37,264 nucleotides of DNA from a virus: positions 1-37,264 of the IMG/VR virus record IMGVR_UViG_3300022905_000027; one strand, given 5' to 3'. Each line of letters starts with the position of its first letter. Position 1 is the stretch's first letter. Positions 37,212-37,264 of the stretch are shown here, in pieces. A program made the translations under genes and the position numbers. The notes beneath the pieces are model-generated. The model was not told the origin of the DNA and searched no databases. It saw nothing but the letters and a program-made list of their open reading frames with translations.

Positions 37212-37264
37212 TGGATATCAAGATCCATTTGAAAGATATAAAGATTTTTTAAAAGATCATTATA
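37180..37264 (+). CDS. Start of a further gene, truncated by window end
   Basis: A third reading frame opens at ATG 37180 (an adjacent ATG at 37177 is in frame) with GAGG at 37170-37173 and continues open to the window edge. The first residues read MWSTPIQVFNNGYQDPFERY followed by KDFLKDHY. The start overlaps the second radical SAM gene by 32 bases. Short openings of the type TPI-x-V-F are common in the phage 2OG-Fe(II) oxygenase family, so this might be a third oxygenase, but too little is present to decide. Confidence 0.55.
   Translation, partial: MWSTPIQVFNNGYQDPFERYKDFLKDHY

Noticed and set aside
37214-37255. Short frame starting ATG GAT ATC near the window end
   Set aside because: It stops after 13 codons. 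The overlapping frame from 37180 stays open to the edge, has a ribosome site and reads as a plausible protein start.

Overview
This window is part of the genome of a T4-like (straight-tailed, contractile) myovirus. The host is not identified. Three things suggest a marine proteobacterium: the general look of the accessory genes, AT-rich DNA, and sigma70-type TTGACA/TATAAT promoters with extended -10 elements. No photosynthesis genes are present, so nothing points to a cyanobacterial host. The strongest anchor is the minus-strand block 11237-25683, which keeps T4 gene order: gp13, gp14, gp15, gp16, gp17, gp18, gp19, gp20, two proteins in the gp67/gp68 position, gp21, gp22, gp23.

Layout. (1) 1-3746, plus strand: the end of an unidentified gene, an 887-residue collagen-like fibre protein and a glycine-rich protein that looks like a fibre-tip adhesin. 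(2) 3807-11183, plus strand: about twenty small genes in tightly overlapped units driven by repeated early promoters. They include a PD-(D/E)XK nuclease, a DUF932-type protein, a P-loop kinase next to a nucleotidyltransferase, a DsbA-like DNA-binding protein, several small membrane proteins and two tandem paralogue pairs. Two of the genes are very short (44 and 49 aa). (3) A bidirectional hairpin terminator at 11182-11212 separates the converging blocks. (4) 11237-27056, minus strand: head, neck, tail and accessory virion genes. Many transcription units here begin with T4-type late promoters (TATAAATA). (5) 27162-31641, minus strand: a coupled sugar/glycan set (nucleotidyltransferase-cupin, FkbM-like methyltransferase, GH130/GH43-like propeller), two paralogous virion-type proteins and a 2OG-Fe(II) oxygenase. 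(6) 31743-37264, plus strand: a compact run of cupin, radical SAM/SPASM enzyme, a 193-aa protein ending in CHYSCHYSCHGSRGRR, two unrecognised proteins, a 2OG-Fe(II) oxygenase, a second radical SAM/SPASM enzyme and the start of another gene.

The most interesting part is region 6. It has the architecture of a ribosomally made, post-translationally modified peptide or protein locus inside a phage genome. A candidate substrate with a Cys-His-x-Ser repeat at its extreme C terminus sits directly after one SPASM radical SAM enzyme, in an operon with a second one plus oxygenase and cupin enzymes. Its promoter region carries both an early (sigma70-like) and a late (TATAAATA) signal, so the product could be made with the virion proteins. 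The modification itself is inference. Other notable points are a tail-terminator gp15 carrying a large modular extension, a prohead-core candidate with an EF-hand-type loop and several (I/L)xE protease motifs, a duplicated promoter-leader cassette, and an isolated plus-strand promoter at 27110-27137 facing into minus-strand genes.
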